Shown piece by piece: positions 26,601 through 41,600 of a stretch of 64,000 nt of DNA (position 1 is the first letter of the stretch; each line of letters begins with the position of its first letter). The stretch is from assembly GCA_943736015.1 (NCBI GenBank), contig OX031063.1:35308172-35372171 (forward strand), in the 5' to 3' direction. The notes beneath the pieces are model-generated. The model saw nothing but the letters and a program-made list of their open reading frames with translations, was not told the origin of the DNA and did not search any database. Source of the DNA: Tridacna crocea. Taxonomy: Eukaryota > Mollusca > Bivalvia > Cardiida > Cardiidae. The translations under genes were made by a program, and so were the position numbers.

Positions 26601-29600
26601 CTGTTTTTGTACTCGTTTTCGGGGGATACAGGAATCAACCTGTCTGTCTGTGTGTCCGTCCGCCCTGTGTCCATCTGTGTACAAAATAATGTCAAAGTGC
26701 TGGCTGGGGTATAAAGTCACATGCAGTGACAGCTCTAGTTTTTCTTATTGTTTAGAATTATAGATACTCAAAAATGTTGAAATTTGGAGAAAAATCTGTC
26801 TGTCAGAAAGTATGTATTTATCAAAGATCAACCCGTAGGTTGACCATAATACCTCCCTTTTTATATCCCAATTATCTCTATTTATAATTCATATCTGAAT
26901 ATTTACCATACTTAAAACAAGGCTTTTATTTTTTTTTTGTACAAAACTAAATGACTCTTCATAAAAATGACATATATTTATATATTCTCATGGTAAATTT
27001 CCTGTTTAACTGACCATTGAAGAAAAGCATGTCAAATGCAATATCGGCAGAATTTCGGAACTGTATATATCTTTTTCAAAGGCAAATTTCACATGAGCAA
27101 GCATAGCGACCTATATTTTTTTTTTACTTTAATCTCCTAGAGACATGAGCATCTTGATATGTGCAAAGTTTCAAAAAGATCTGTCGGTTAGAAATATTTG
27201 TGATTACGTTGCTAATACAACATTGCTGTTTTATCCTGAATTTCTTCATTTTGTCATTTGAACTTCTTTTATAATTAGTCTGTAAATGGCCTGCATAGGA
27301 AAGAGCTCACATGATTGGGTAAAAATGTCTTGTTTTTGCCTTTAACAGGATGAGAGAATGAGGCAGGATGACAGTGAACCTATGAAAGATACAGAATCCA
27401 AACCTCTATCAACAGCACAGAATAATCAGAGATCTGAAAATACAAACCAGCAGTCTGGACCAAGTGTAACATGTAATGATTTATCAACAGATACATATAT
27501 ATACTAGGACGAAAAAGAAATGCAGGGTACCATACAAGATATTGAATAAGCTTTAAGTCTCCATATGCAGTCAGCCACTACTTTTTTTCACTGAGGATGG
27601 GGGACTGTCAATAAGAAGCCATTTTCTCATTTCCTTTTGGCCGCACTGAAATGAAATTTCGTCGAAATATTCAAAACTGATCAGTGGTAAATATAAAATC
27701 ATAATTTAGAATTCTCAATCAAGTTATACACTTCTAAACTACCTTGAAAGGTTACCATGCATTTCTTTTTTGTCATTGTATTTATATATATGATCCATGC
27801 GCTGGCAAAACAAGGGGCGTAAAGGATCTCTAAAAATTCATCTTTAATAATGGATCCATAATGTCCATTTTGTGGACTGCAGACAATTTACCAAAAGTAA
27901 AAATTGTCAAGACTGTGAAGGCTTAACTGGATGCAATTCTTATGAAGATGGATTTAACTCTTTACCACACAACAAAATTTCAGACTGGTTCAAATTGAAA
28001 GCATTTGCAGACAAAATAAAAGTGACTGAAAAATTGAAATTTGTTCAGGGAAGGGTACAAAACACTGTGGGAAAAGGAGAAAATGCTGGTTACCAGCTTT
28101 TTCTCCTTTTCCTGCAGTGTTTTCAATAGGCTTCTTTCTCAGGGGTGTCTAAAGTAGGGATTGTGTGGTAATGGGTTAACTCCTTTCTCGTAGAGTATGG
28201 TTCATATAATCTCTCTTTCATTCTCATTGTCATATTTACCAAAGTCTTACAATTTACAGAGCCTGCATGGTGCAATAAGAAGGTGTTTCAATTTGTTTTG
28301 AAGTAATTTCATGTTGTTAGCCATTGACAAAAATATCTAAAGATTGATGTATTGGAATTTTTTCCAAATATCTGGAGAGTATGCCCAAACAATGCTGATA
28401 TGGTATTGATTCCTGAAGTATGCTTGTTCTGTTTATTTCTTGGACTACCAGCACCTTGAATTACTTTTAGATTGTGAAAACTGAGATAATTCTTGCTGCT
28501 GTATGAAATGGAATCATTCCTCTAGCTATTGGTGGCTTCACACATATATTTGTAAAGCTAATGTGTAATTTAACTTTTAGTTTCATCAAACGAAGAAGTG
28601 TATGACAAGATGAGAAAGCAAAGAATGTTGCGTGAAGAGCTGAGGGACAAGAAGAAACAGCTGGAATCCATCATGAAAAAAGATAGAAATAAGAAGCAGT
28701 ACTATAAAAATCAAGACAACCAGAGTGATACTGTCTCCTACAGCACTGAAGCATTTGGGTAGGTCCAGGGATTAACAACCTGCATACATTTTCACTGAAA
28801 AACAAGCACTTAAAGCCAAGTGTTGGTCCCAGCATGCACTGCTCTTGTTTTTCTCAGATTTTGATGTATTTCTCTGTATATGATAAGGTATTTTTTGCTT
28901 TACTCGTTCTTATCTCTTTAGAATCATGAAGAATAAAATAAAATATATGTTTGGAAAAAATAGAAAATGGATACATCCCAGGTTGAAACATTAGAGAGAG
29001 AGGGGAGGGACATGTATCATTTTGAACTGTTAAAAAGTTGAATAAAAAAGAAATGCTGTACCATTCTAAATTTTACATCTTGTCTGTACAAATAAGAGCT
29101 AGCTTTTCACATACAAATTTCTTATCTCAGAAATTATTTTTATTATTGGAAAAGGAGAAAATGCAGGTAATCGGCGTTTTCTCCTTTTCCCTCAATTTTT
29201 TTCTTTTCTCAGAGAGAAGTCCCACCATTTGAGCCACAATTGATTTTTTGGCTGTAAATCTTTTTGATGAGGACCAGTCTAAAATTTTGCTGTGTGGTAA
29301 AGGGTTAAATACATGTACTACATTTCTAATGATGTGGTTATGACTTGCTGAAAATATTATTTTTGTGTATATGACAGTGCCACTGCAAGTGTAGATGCTA
29401 CAATGGCAACATGGGGTGGATCTACTGTAGATAACCTAGAAAGTATAACAGAGGATGGGCCCCAGGATAATGAAGATGAGGATGATGGTATGTCTGAGCT
29501 GTGCTGTGGCAAAAGGGGGTTTAACTCTTTTCTCCATAGATACTCATTTCTACGCATTGCTTGTAGGAACCTTTGGAAAACATTGAGGCAAAAGGTGAAA

Positions 29601-32600
29601 TTGCTCATGATGAGCAATTTCACGTTTTGCCACAATGTTTTCTACACTATCAAAAGGTGTCATATAAATATAAGAAATGGCTTCATCCTTGCCGTTAATT
29701 AGGGTCAGTTAGAGATATCATAGAAATGCCTTATGGGGTAAAGGGTTAACTCTATACCAAACGACAAACTTTTAGACTGGTCCAGATTGAAAGCACTAAA
29801 ATGCCACAAAATAAATGTGACCCAAAAATTGAAATTTGTTTCCGGCAGGGTAGAAAACATTGTGGGAAAAGGAGAACATGCTGGTTACCAGCATTTTCTC
29901 ACAGTGTTTTCAAAAGGCTTCTATCTCAAGGCCGTAAAAACCAGGGATTGCTTGGTAAAGGTTAACACATTTGGATGATGCATTATACCTAGCAAGTCCT
30001 TGGCATAATAGTATATCCTTAGAACAACATGATCAAGAGATTGAATGATCCTTTAGCATACAAAAAAAATGACCGATAGCGAAAGGTTTTGACCCAGGTC
30101 AGCCTGTGTGGACTGTGTAGGCTGACATGTTTAAAAAATTTTTGTAGATGCATCAAACCCCTATTTCACAGCCCGACGGGTGGCTCAGTGGTGAGCGTTT
30201 CGGACTCATGATCTGGTGGTTGTGAGTTCAATGCCCGGTTGAGGCGAACTTTCTTTCAGGCGTATTTTTGCCTCTCACCTCTGCTGAAGCATGTGAGAAA
30301 AGAAGTCGGTGGCTTTGGAAAGGAAGTAGTGTAAGTACCGGTGAGAAAGCCAGGAAACACATGTGCGTCACCAACCGCCATGATATGACCTTAGCTGTTA
30401 AAGTGGCGTTAAACTCCAATACAACCAATCAATCCATTTCACAATATTGCTAAATATTTCAGACTAAAACCATTTCTTGACTTCTCAAAATTGAAAGCAT
30501 TTGCAGACAACAAATGTATAGTATTACATGAGAGTTTGCTTGGTAAGGATGGAAACATTGTGTGAAATCGAGAAACTGTGTTCAGAGGCTTTCTTGCTCT
30601 AAGTCATATGCCATATTCTTGTATTTGCATGTGGCTGCATGGGAAAAAGTTGACATCTCAATAGATGCTTGTTGTCAAGAGATACCATGTTTTGCAATAA
30701 CACTGGAAACAAATAAAGCTCTTGGAAAGCTACTACTATAATAATTATGAACTTCTGTTTGTATTTGACTTGTAATGCATTAAATATCTACTGCTGAAGT
30801 TAAAAGCAGAAATTAACAAATACACATTCTGTTTCCAGCATACCCAATAGATGGAATACTCCAGGTTGAAGAAGAAGAGGAAGAAAATAACTCAGACAAT
30901 GAGACCTACACTATAGAGGAAGATGTTAGACAGCGTCGTAAAGCAAGAGCAATGGCCAGAGGAAGTGGAGATGCCAGAAAACAAAAGCAAAGTTTTCCAA
31001 GACCAGGCAGGCAGACCGGAGCAAGGCCAAAAGAAGCTTGGACAAGACCAACAGACTTTAGTAAATGGACAAGGACTAACAGGAAATCCAAGCAAGAGGT
31101 AATAAGTTTCTTTACTTTATGACAGGAATACCCCATAGAATGCTAAGGACACTTTTGCTGGTTCTAAAGAAATGTAAGCTTTTCAAAATCAGATGGTAGA
31201 TATGCTGTGATGTTGTATCTACAATTTGGCATATCTTGAAAGAGATTGTTGGCAAAATGGCCTCAAAATTGCAATGATTATTCTTGTTATACAGCCTGTA
31301 AATGATAAATAGTACCACATGGTTACGTTGTAACTCATTACCAAACAACAAAATATTAAGTTGCTCCAAATCAAAAGCATTAAATTTTGCACACGACAAA
31401 ATAAGAGTGATTGAAAATTTGAAATTTGTTTTGTGAAGGGTAGAAAACATTGTGGGAAAAGGAGAAAATGCTGGTTACCAGCATTTTCTCCTTTTCCCAC
31501 GATGTTTTCTAATGGCTTCTTTTTCAGGGGCGACAAAAGTAGGGATTGTGTGTTAATGGGCTAAGCAGTTCTTGATCCATTGTTTCTTTTACATCATTTG
31601 CTTAACTTTTTGACAAACAAAATCTTGGACTAATCCATACATACAAACTACATATAAAAACTGGCTATCATAATTGAATTTGTGTCTGAAAGACTAGAAA
31701 GCATTGCTGGTTTCTACCATTTTCTTTTTCCAAAAATTTTTCTGAAACCCTCTTCATCAGGGATGTTAAAATTTAGGATTGTGTAAGTTGTTTAAAAGTT
31801 AGGATTGTGTGGTAAAGGGTAAATGATGGTGCATTTATCACTTACACCTCAAATTTTTGATGTATTGCTGTTTTTTTATCCCTTGAAATGTTTTTAGACA
31901 GGCATTTAAAAGACATCTTTATTCCAACTTGAGCCTGAGCTCAAATAGTTTTTCTATCAACTGATTATTTTGAGGATAACTTAATACTTCCAGACGACTT
32001 TGTATGCTTTTGTGATGTACGTACATGTATAATCGCCTATTGACAAATATACCATTTTTACCGTCAATGTTTAAAATGTTATACAGAACTACAGATCTGC
32101 AGAAGATATTGTACAGGAGGATGAAGATGATGTTGATGGACAGAAACACACGGTAGAGGCTCTACAAAAGAAATTGGAGCAAACTGCCATCTTGTGTCAG
32201 TCTCTTCTTGGGGATCAACAGGCCGCAGGACAACTTGCCAGGCAGTCAGCTTCAGGTGAACATGGTTAACCTGTAAAACTGATATCAGTTGTTGATATTG
32301 TACTATTGACGATAATGTCAGAATAATACTCTTCTATGTATTTAATCCTTAAAACACAAAATGAACAAAATGGATACTTCAGACAGGGAAAATGATTACA
32401 AATACTGCAATATGAAGGCTGCTCTAATTACACAATAGATGTTATTCAGCCAAGATCAGGCTGTTCACAGTATTCACAGTCTGTATTAGATGTTAAATGT
32501 CTCTAAACAAAACTAAGGTTGTGAGAGACACCAGACTGATTCATCACAACAGGGCTCAATTTAAAAGCAATTAGGTGTATGGTCATACACATCAAATTTT

Positions 32601-35600
32601 ATAAATTAAAGTTTGCAATCTTATAAGAGAGGGTACTTGAGGTTTCAAAGAGTCATATTCTTATTATTAATCTTGATTGAAAGATTAATGAAATTGTAGT
32701 ACTCTGCAGACTTTCGATTATTTACCCATTACCACACAATTCCTACTTTTCATGACCTGAGAAAGATGCCTTTAGAAAACATTGTGGGAAAAGGATCTCC
32801 TTTTCCCACAATGTTTTCTACCTTTCACACAACAAATTTCAAATTTTCAGTCACTTTTATTTTGTCATCTGCAAATGCTTTCGATTCGGACAAACCTAAA
32901 ATTTTGTCGTTTAGTAATGAGTTAAGAAAGTTACATTTGTTTGTGCAGGTTTTGGTAGTCACTCCCAGCTGATGCCAGATTTGCAGCAGCAATTACAACA
33001 ACAGCAGTTAATGATGAGCCTAAATCAGTGCTATCAACAGATCTCTTTACAGCAAATGGAGATGCAAAATATGCAGAGACAGTTGCAGTCTTTTATGTAT
33101 CAGTTCTCTGAAAATGCTGAGTTTAATGACTCTGGAATGTCTGATTTACGAGTTAGATCCATGCCGTCCTTGTTCAGCCCTGCACTCTCCAGACCCTCAC
33201 CAGGCTATCTTCCACCAGACCAGTTTTCCTTCAATTCTGTTCTGTCACCAGGTAACAACAGGCTTCTTAGGCGGGCAGGTAGTGGGGATATTGGGTCCCC
33301 TTATATAAGGAGTGAGATAGGGGATTCAAGTGAACGTCAGAGAAACCTTAGTGGCAGAATGGGTAGACCAGCTAAACAGGAGAGCTACCTTACAAAATCA
33401 AAAAGAAAATCTCTGAGTCCACAACAAGATGGTCTTGCAGCTACTAAACAAAAACAAACAAATGCACAGTCTTTTGAAGATGAGGAGGAAACCATGTTAA
33501 AGGAGGAAAGTGTTCCATCTTTGAAATTTGACCAGTATTTAGCTAGAAAGAAAAGGTAATAAAGGATACTAAGTTTTTTATCTAAGTGTCTGCAAAAACA
33601 TCATCTATAGCCCACTACAATACAATAATAACATCCCATTAGTAGAGGCAATTCTAGCACTGTCCATAGAGGAAAGAAGTTCCTGAAACAAGCAAGTGGA
33701 ATTTTCTTTTCAGGAGATTTTTTTTTAACTCTATACAAAACAACAAAACCCTCAATGTTTCAAAAGCTTTCCTCCTCAGGGCTGTTAAAAGTTTGGATTG
33801 TGTGGTAAAGAGCTAAAAGCTTTGAAAGAGGCATATTTCCTCTCTTTCAGATATTTGGTTTCTCGTACTAGATAGTGGCAGTTTTACAATAGCTTATATA
33901 GCAACAGTTTCATGCACTTGGTCAAAGCCGTTGGAAAACTTATTTTGGTTCAGGTCTTTTATCACTCTGAATGTCGAATTCACCATAGTCTGATAGATTC
34001 AGTTCAGTTACCAAGTTTTTGTACAGGTTGACGCAGTTACCAAACAATCCCTTGTTTTAACGACCCCAAGGAAGAAGCCTTCTGAAAGGACTGTGGAAAA
34101 TGTAGAAAATGGTTAACAATGCTGGTAACCAGCATTTTCTCCTTTTGACACAAATGTTTTCTACCCTCTGAAAGACAAGTTTCAATTTTCGAGCCGTGTC
34201 TAGAATATCATCTGCAAAGGCTTTCAGTTTGGAAAGTCTGAAATTTTGTTGTTTGGAGAAGAATTAACCCTTACAGCTCCAAATAAACCCAGTCAAGAAA
34301 TCAGACCAAGTGAATTAAGGATGCATTAGTCTGTAGCGTTTCAGGAAAGTGGACAGTCTAGGTTAGAGATCACAGTGCATATTTTTTTGCAGTCTAATCG
34401 TGACTACACTGGCTGCAAAGACAGCTATTTCAGTAATAATTGCCCTACAGGGTAATACTGGCGTCTATGTTGTTGGGAAGATATATGAGCCAGTGACAGG
34501 CATGTCACTTGTTTTCATGACTGTAGCAGAAGACCTATATTTACTGGTTAAAAATTTTAGTAGCCCTCACTATCCAATAAAAGAAGATTTTACAGCAGAT
34601 AGAACTCTAAAATCACAGTGAAATTATTTGATTTAGCACCTCAATCCTTACAGTGCTAAATAAATAAAATGGACTTTGTCAGTGTCCGAAAGATGGAGAT
34701 CTTTAAATGTCCAGAAAAGCAAATACTGTTTCAAATCTTCTTAGGTTGATAATCATTGAGGTAAATCTGCGCATAAAAGAACATAACCACACCTTCACTA
34801 CATTTTCATTTACAGAGGATACATGGAGAAGTACAAGCAACAAGATCACATACCAAAAAAAGAACCTGGTAGGTACCACACTATATAGTTATAGGATACT
34901 TCACCCTAAAAGGTGTACTTTAATACTCTTATTATACAAACACAACTTGCACAAAGGAAACCCCTGATTAGAAGTGAAATGACTATTATGGATTGCATGG
35001 AATACATAGAGGAAACTAACACTGTGTGTTACTTCTAACATTTGATCCTTTTCAATCAGTGTTGTCTGTGTTTAGGGGTCCTGTGTGATTCAGTTGTTGT
35101 ACGACTTGTAGTCTCAAATTCTTAGGTTTGAATCCAACTGGACACACTTTATCTTTTGTTGGAGTGTCCTTAGGGAGGACAATTCAGAGCCCTAGTGGAA
35201 AAAACATAAGTGAGCAGTTGCTGTGATATAACTAAAATATTGTTGAAAGTAGCATAAAATATTCAGTCAACTAATATTGGTGTTTACAAAAGCTGCGTAC
35301 ATGTCATATTTGTGTACTGAGACCAAATTAATGAGTATTAATAGCATAAAAAGAAAATAGTCAAAAGTTGACAAAATGTAGCATAACATACCTTGTTTAT
35401 TGACTCTGTAGTACTGCAATCGAACTGGGCTGGTAAATACAGAAGCCAAGATGAGGACCCTACCTATAGACCAGGACTGAGTGCGGGTATCAGTGGAGCA
35501 GGATACCAGGAGGATGGACGTAGTGTTGCAAGCAGTATCCAGTCATCTCTCCCCCTGGCCCCACAGGCACCATCTCAGGAAAAGGAAACAAGGTTCTTGA

Positions 35601-38600
35601 TATTTTTCTGCAATAGTCTTTTCAAAATTAGGCTTTGAATTGCTACCATACTTATTGTTAGATGGCAAAAGGTAACAAAATAGGATTTCAGAGACATTTA
35701 AACACTATCTTAAGTATTCTTCTCCTTTAACTCTTTACCACATGACAAAATTTAGACTTGTCCAAATTGAAAGCAATTGTAGACAAAAAACGTGTATCAA
35801 AAGTTGAAACTTAACTTTAGAAGAGTGAAACACATTTTGGCAAAAGGAGAAAATGCTGGTTACCAGCATGTTCTCCTTTTCCTACAATTTTTTCAAAAGG
35901 CTTCTTCTTCTGGGTCGTAAAAAAAAGGGATTGTTTGGTGAAGGGTTAATTCTAGACTGAAAACCATTGTTAGAGTGACTGATGTACTCTTTTTCTTTGT
36001 TTTTCTACATTGATATAAAATTTGTAGTTTATATTGAAATTTGGAATAACTTCAAAGGTTTTGCTATTATTACAGAGATACTGAGGATCCTACAGAGCTG
36101 TCATTATTCGAGACTTTAAGGGAAACTATTTACTCTGAAGTAGCTACACTGATTTCTCAGAATGAAAACAGGCCACACTATCTGATAGAACTGTTCAGAG
36201 AGCTCCAACTTCTTACTAATGACTATCTCAAACAGCGAGTACTCTATGATATCAAAGATGTTGTGTCAAAATTTTTATTGGAAGAGAATGCAGTTTCAGC
36301 TGTGAGTGGAAAAATTAGATATAATTCCTTCCTTTTAGTTCCATAGATGATACTGAATGTCCTTTATGCATATTTTTATAGAACAGGCTCAAAATAGAAT
36401 GCATAAAGCAGGGTGAAGTCTGTGCAAGATACATCTTAAACTTTTACCTACCAATCCTGTGTTTTCACATTCCTATGGATATTGCTTTGAAAAACATCAT
36501 GGGTAGAGAAGAAAATGCTAATTATAAGTATTTTCTCCTTTACCCATGATATTTTCTACCTTTTCAAAGCCAGGATCCCATCTGCAAACGTGTTCAATAT
36601 GAACTAGTCCGAAATTTGGTGACCTTGCAAAAGGTTAAGAGTGCATCACCTCTACATCACACGACAGCAGTAATCAAGTGTCCTCATTCTCAGTCCTAAG
36701 CAACACAAAAAAAAAAAAAACACGATATTTTTAAAGGAAAGAATGTAAAAAGATATATTTTAGCCCTTTACCACACTATCCAGACTTATTGCAACCCTAT
36801 GGAACAAGCCTTTTGAAAATATTATGGGAAAAGAAGTGGGGGGGGGTGCATTTCATTTTGAAGCATATTTTGAAAGTACGAAAGATTCTGCCAGATGGAT
36901 ACCGCATATATTGACAGATGACCAAAAAGAGTATGAGTTCAGACCACTATGCAATTACTCAAAATGTGTCCCAAATTCAGTCAAAAACAATTTGCAAACA
37001 TAGCTACTGGTGACGAACATGGGTTCACTATTTCAAACCAGTAAGAAAAATTGGAAACAAAATATGGCTAACTAAACATGGTAGAAGACCTTTAGTTGCC
37101 AAAAGAAGCATAAGCACAAAGAAGGTTCTTTATTGCTTTTTTTTTCTCATGTGATGGTATAGCCGTACAAATTCCAGTGCCGAAGGGCAAAAGTGTTACA
37201 GGTCAGTATTACCCAGATTTTATACTAAAAAAGCTCAACAAATCTCATAAACAACGCCTTGTCAGAACCTCCATCACGGTCAACTTATTTGGTGCTGGAT
37301 TGATTTAGATCTTGTTTGTACTTTTTTACAGCCTCCCCCACCTTGGCTGAATCCAACCATAGGAAATATCACTGCTTCTGAGTTAACACCAAGTGAGAGT
37401 TTAGTAACATCAGATGATGAAGAAGTAAAAGTAAGTTTCAATATTTTTTGTTGAGTAGTTGTTTGATGGATGTTGTTGTTTTTTTTTTCAGTGTTCAAGT
37501 CTTATCTGTAACCTATTTTATTCTCAAGAATCTAAGACCAATGTGAGATGCTTTTATTAACTCTTTACTACATAATCCCGACTTAAACGACCCTAAGAAA
37601 AAAAGCCTTTGAAAACATTGTAGGAAAAGGAGAAAATGCTGGTAACCAGCATTTTCTCCTTTTCCTATAATATTTTCTACCCTTTCCAAATCAAATTTTA
37701 ATTTTTTAGGCACATTAATTTTGTCGTCTGCAAATGCTTTCAATTTGGACCAGTCTATAAATTTGTCGTTTGGTAAAGAGTTAAGAGTATGACTCCAGAT
37801 CTGTGATGTCCATAATGTATGGCACATTTTCTCCTTTTTCCACAGTGTTTTCTTGCCTATCTAAGAAAAATTGCCTGTTTTGAGCCACACTGAAAATATT
37901 GTTTACAAATGCTCTCAATTTGGGAAAGGCCAACATTCTGTTGTCTGGTGAAGGGTTAAAGAAAGAGCCCAGAAACTTCAATTATGAGCAAAGGACAGAA
38001 AAGAGAACGAAAATGGTAGCACAGTGCAATGTTTTGTTTTTGGTTGGTTTCTTGTCCTTGGCTCACTTTGTAAGTTTGTTTGCTCTTATTTTTTTTTCAA
38101 ATACAGTGCAAAAAAAGAGATGTCACCACAGCTTACAGGTGGTGAAGAAAATGATTAAATTGCACGTTCCACCATGAGGATTAAATGTCTGGAGAACACC
38201 AAAGGTTTAGATTTAGCCAATTTCCAGCATTTTCTCCTTCTCTCTTGATATTTGCAAATGCTATCTTCTTCATGGCTCCAACACAGCATTGTTTGGGCTT
38301 GGCTTAAATAAGTACATGTACTGAAAAAAAGTTCATGACTGAAAAAAATTGAATATTCGTGTGTTAGTGAAAGTACCCTGATTAATCTATTTATAAACTT
38401 CTTCGTATGCCTAGTAAATTGAACTAATGATATATTTTGAAGACATATGGGTTTCTCTCGCTATGTTTGCTGTGCCACTTGGTTATTTTGTCTCACTTTC
38501 GGGTCATTTCCAGTCTTTCTTGCAGAATAAAGTGAAAGAAAAAGTTGCTGCAAATCTAGTTGCCAAAGAAAGACAGAAAGTGTCTCAGTTACTGAGAAGT

Positions 38601-41600
38601 GGTTCGTTAAAGGACGACAAATATGACTACCAAGAAGTAGCTGAAGCAACAAGTTCTGTATCTACTCCGTCAAACTCCTTGTGGGATTCGCCCTTCAACA
38701 GAGATTCGCTGGGAGAGACTGCTATACATTTAGATAAGGTAATATACATAATTGAAGTTTCTGTTCTTTACCTCTTTACCAGACAATTCTATTAACACTT
38801 CTGTGAAAGAAGCCCTTTGAAAACATTGTGGGAAAAGGAGAAAATGCTGGTTACCAGCATTTTCTCCTTTTCCCACAATGTTTTCTTTCCTTCCTAAAAC
38901 AAATTTTAATTCTTAGTCACATTTATTTTGTCGTCTGCAAATGCTTTCAGTTTGGACCAGTCTTAAATTTTCTCGTTTGGTAAAGAGCTAATATCCCTTT
39001 ACCTTAGAAGCCCGACTTTTAAAGACCCTAAGTAAGAAGTTTTTTGAAAACAAAGTGGGAAAAGGAGAAAATGCTGGTAACAGGCATTTTCTCTTTTCCC
39101 CACAAACGTTTTTTAATGAAGGGTAGAAATCATTATTTTAGCAATAATTATGCCTTGTCTGCAAACGCTTTCAATTCAGTGAAGTCCAAAATTTTGTTTT
39201 GTAAAGAGTGAAGACCTGGAAACTGTACAACAATTGTGCAGGATTTGTTCATGAAAGTGATAAGCCTTTGATTTGATTTGCCCTATCTTACATTTTTTAC
39301 CAAAGCCAAAACATTTAGGGAAAAAATGTATAATTTGGTATCACATTGTGGCTATTTATCACTTTAATATCCCCAACAATAACATGGGGGCATTTTGATG
39401 GAATCAGAGTCAATATTCACAACCTTTTTGAAGAACAATTCCAGTCTTACTACCCAAGGTTTTCTAAATGTGAAAGTTCTGGATGGCTTTACTAAATGGT
39501 GTCAGCCAATTACAATTGATGTTACTTTTCACATTTAAAAAAAACCTGGACAATAAGACTTAGATCTTTCTGAAAAATGGGTGGTGCATATTGACCAAGA
39601 TTGTCCATTTCTTAGTATGTAGAGGTACATTTCTGTCCTCTTCTTCAACAGGTTTCAATTGTTTTGGTTGAAATTTTAATGGAAGACTACTAACTATTAG
39701 GTACTTGTGTTGTATTTCAGACTCTACAGAAAATGAGAGAGTATGAGAAGAAGTTGGCGGAGAGAGATACTCGAGTCAAACAAGTCACGGAGAAAAAGAT
39801 TTCGGACACTAGGGAACCATGCAGTAGTTCAGCTATGGATCAGGGTAGTGAAAGTTCCGTCACATCCGACACTGTGCCAGTAGGATACTTTTCATTGTTC
39901 TTATCTCTTACTCGCCTACTTAACCCTATGGTATCTCTATGGTATCTCTAATTGACCCTAAATTACAGCAAGGATGAAGCAGTTTCTTATGTGTATATGA
40001 CATCTTTTGATAGCTTAGAAAACATTGTGACAAAAGGTGAAATTGCTCGTGACGAGCAATTTCACCATTTGCCACAATGTTTTCCAAAGCCTCCTACAAG
40101 CAATGGGTTGAAATGAGTATCTACGGAGTAAAGGGTTAAGCTAACAGTTGACTCTCATACAGGAAACATTAAAGCTTATTTGTAAATTTTATAGCACTGT
40201 CTGATTTCATTGTCTATCAAATTTTCACATGATTGTAAAAGATGTATTGGTCACATACATACATAGAGGACAGACAAATGAAATGTGTCTTATTTCTGTT
40301 TTCTGTAGTACTCCAACAGATTATGCAATATTAAGGCAATAGCCTCTCATAGTTCAAAATTGTTCAAATTGTTAGGCAGTTATCAGAATACCATATTGCT
40401 TATATATTGATATTGTTTGTAATGCCCATAGTGGTTAGAGACAAGCAAACTTTCAAGAAATCTACTGTCATTACTTCATAAGTAGGTAGAATGCACTTTT
40501 CATTTCCAAAGAAATGAATTAAAACTGGGTCATTCTAACTGCGAGACAGTGAAGATTTGAGATCAAGCTGCACTTTTTGTACAGTCTGATCTTTATCTAG
40601 ACTGTCTAATGATGCTTTTTATTCTAGATCTAAGCAACTAAAATGTAATGCTTTACTTTCCAGTATCCAAGAATAGATACCCAACAGCTGGATCAACAAA
40701 TCAAGTCCATCATGACTGAAGTGATACCAGTGTTAAAGGAGCACATGGATAACATTTGTTCACCACAACTACTTGCTTACATCAAAAGACTTGTTTTGTC
40801 TCTGACAAGGCAGTATGATAGTGGTGAAGAATTTGCCAGATTTTTCCACAGACAATTAGGATCTATTTTGCAGGACAGTCTTGCAAAATATGAGGGAAGA
40901 AAGTAAGTTTTAAGCTGTCCATTTTACAACTGGCTTGGCATTGTCACCCCACAGAAGGCAAGGCCTATAAAACTAGGTCAGAATGTTTTCATAATGCTGA
41001 CGAATTGAAGAACCCGGCTATTTCAAACTTGTGATTTGTCATGTACTCCGCCAAAAGGAAACATGTCAAAGACTTTCACTGGTTCTGTTGCCAACGCCTA
41101 TGGTTCCTACGATGATATTATGGAAAGAACTGAGTGAAAACAGCGGGGAATAAACTTAAATTTGTTCGGCCCCTGAGGATGTATCATAATCATGAACAAA
41201 AATTGATGTGTAAATTTATAGATGCACATTTTCAATCAAGAATGAGAATCTATAATGTTTTGTGTTAGAAATAAGGTAAGATCAACCCAATAGGCATCAA
41301 CCCTCCCCTGTCAGCCATAAAAATATAGATCTAGCAAATATCTTATCTACTCTTGAAAGATAGTATTCATTTCCGTTTAAAAAAGGAAATTGACCAGATA
41401 AATACATATTTTATGTATATTTAATTTTCTTTCACCCACCCCCGAAAATGTTTACTCCCCCCATTTTGAAAATTTCACGGGAGATCTCCCCCTCTTGGCA
41501 GAATTTCTGGATGCACCACTGCATATTTTAGGATAAGATTCCAATTCTCTTTATTTTCAGAATGCGGGAATGTGGAGGGGACCTGCTTGTAGATATGTCT

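Noticed and set aside
30181..30250. Possible tRNA gene on the plus strand
   Set aside because: tRNA-like promoter boxes only; the sequence continues into a SINE body with a short-repeat tail and there is no acceptor stem.
34400..34621. 73-codon frame considered as a PCM1 exon between exons 23 and 24
   Set aside because: It starts after a plausible TTTTTGCAG, but it has no PCM1 similarity, is hydrophobic unlike its neighbours, and exons 23 and 24 already join in phase.
36708..36720. A-run as a retrogene poly(A) tail
   Set aside because: No coding remnant or target duplication next to it; it is a simple A run between decayed MITE fragments.
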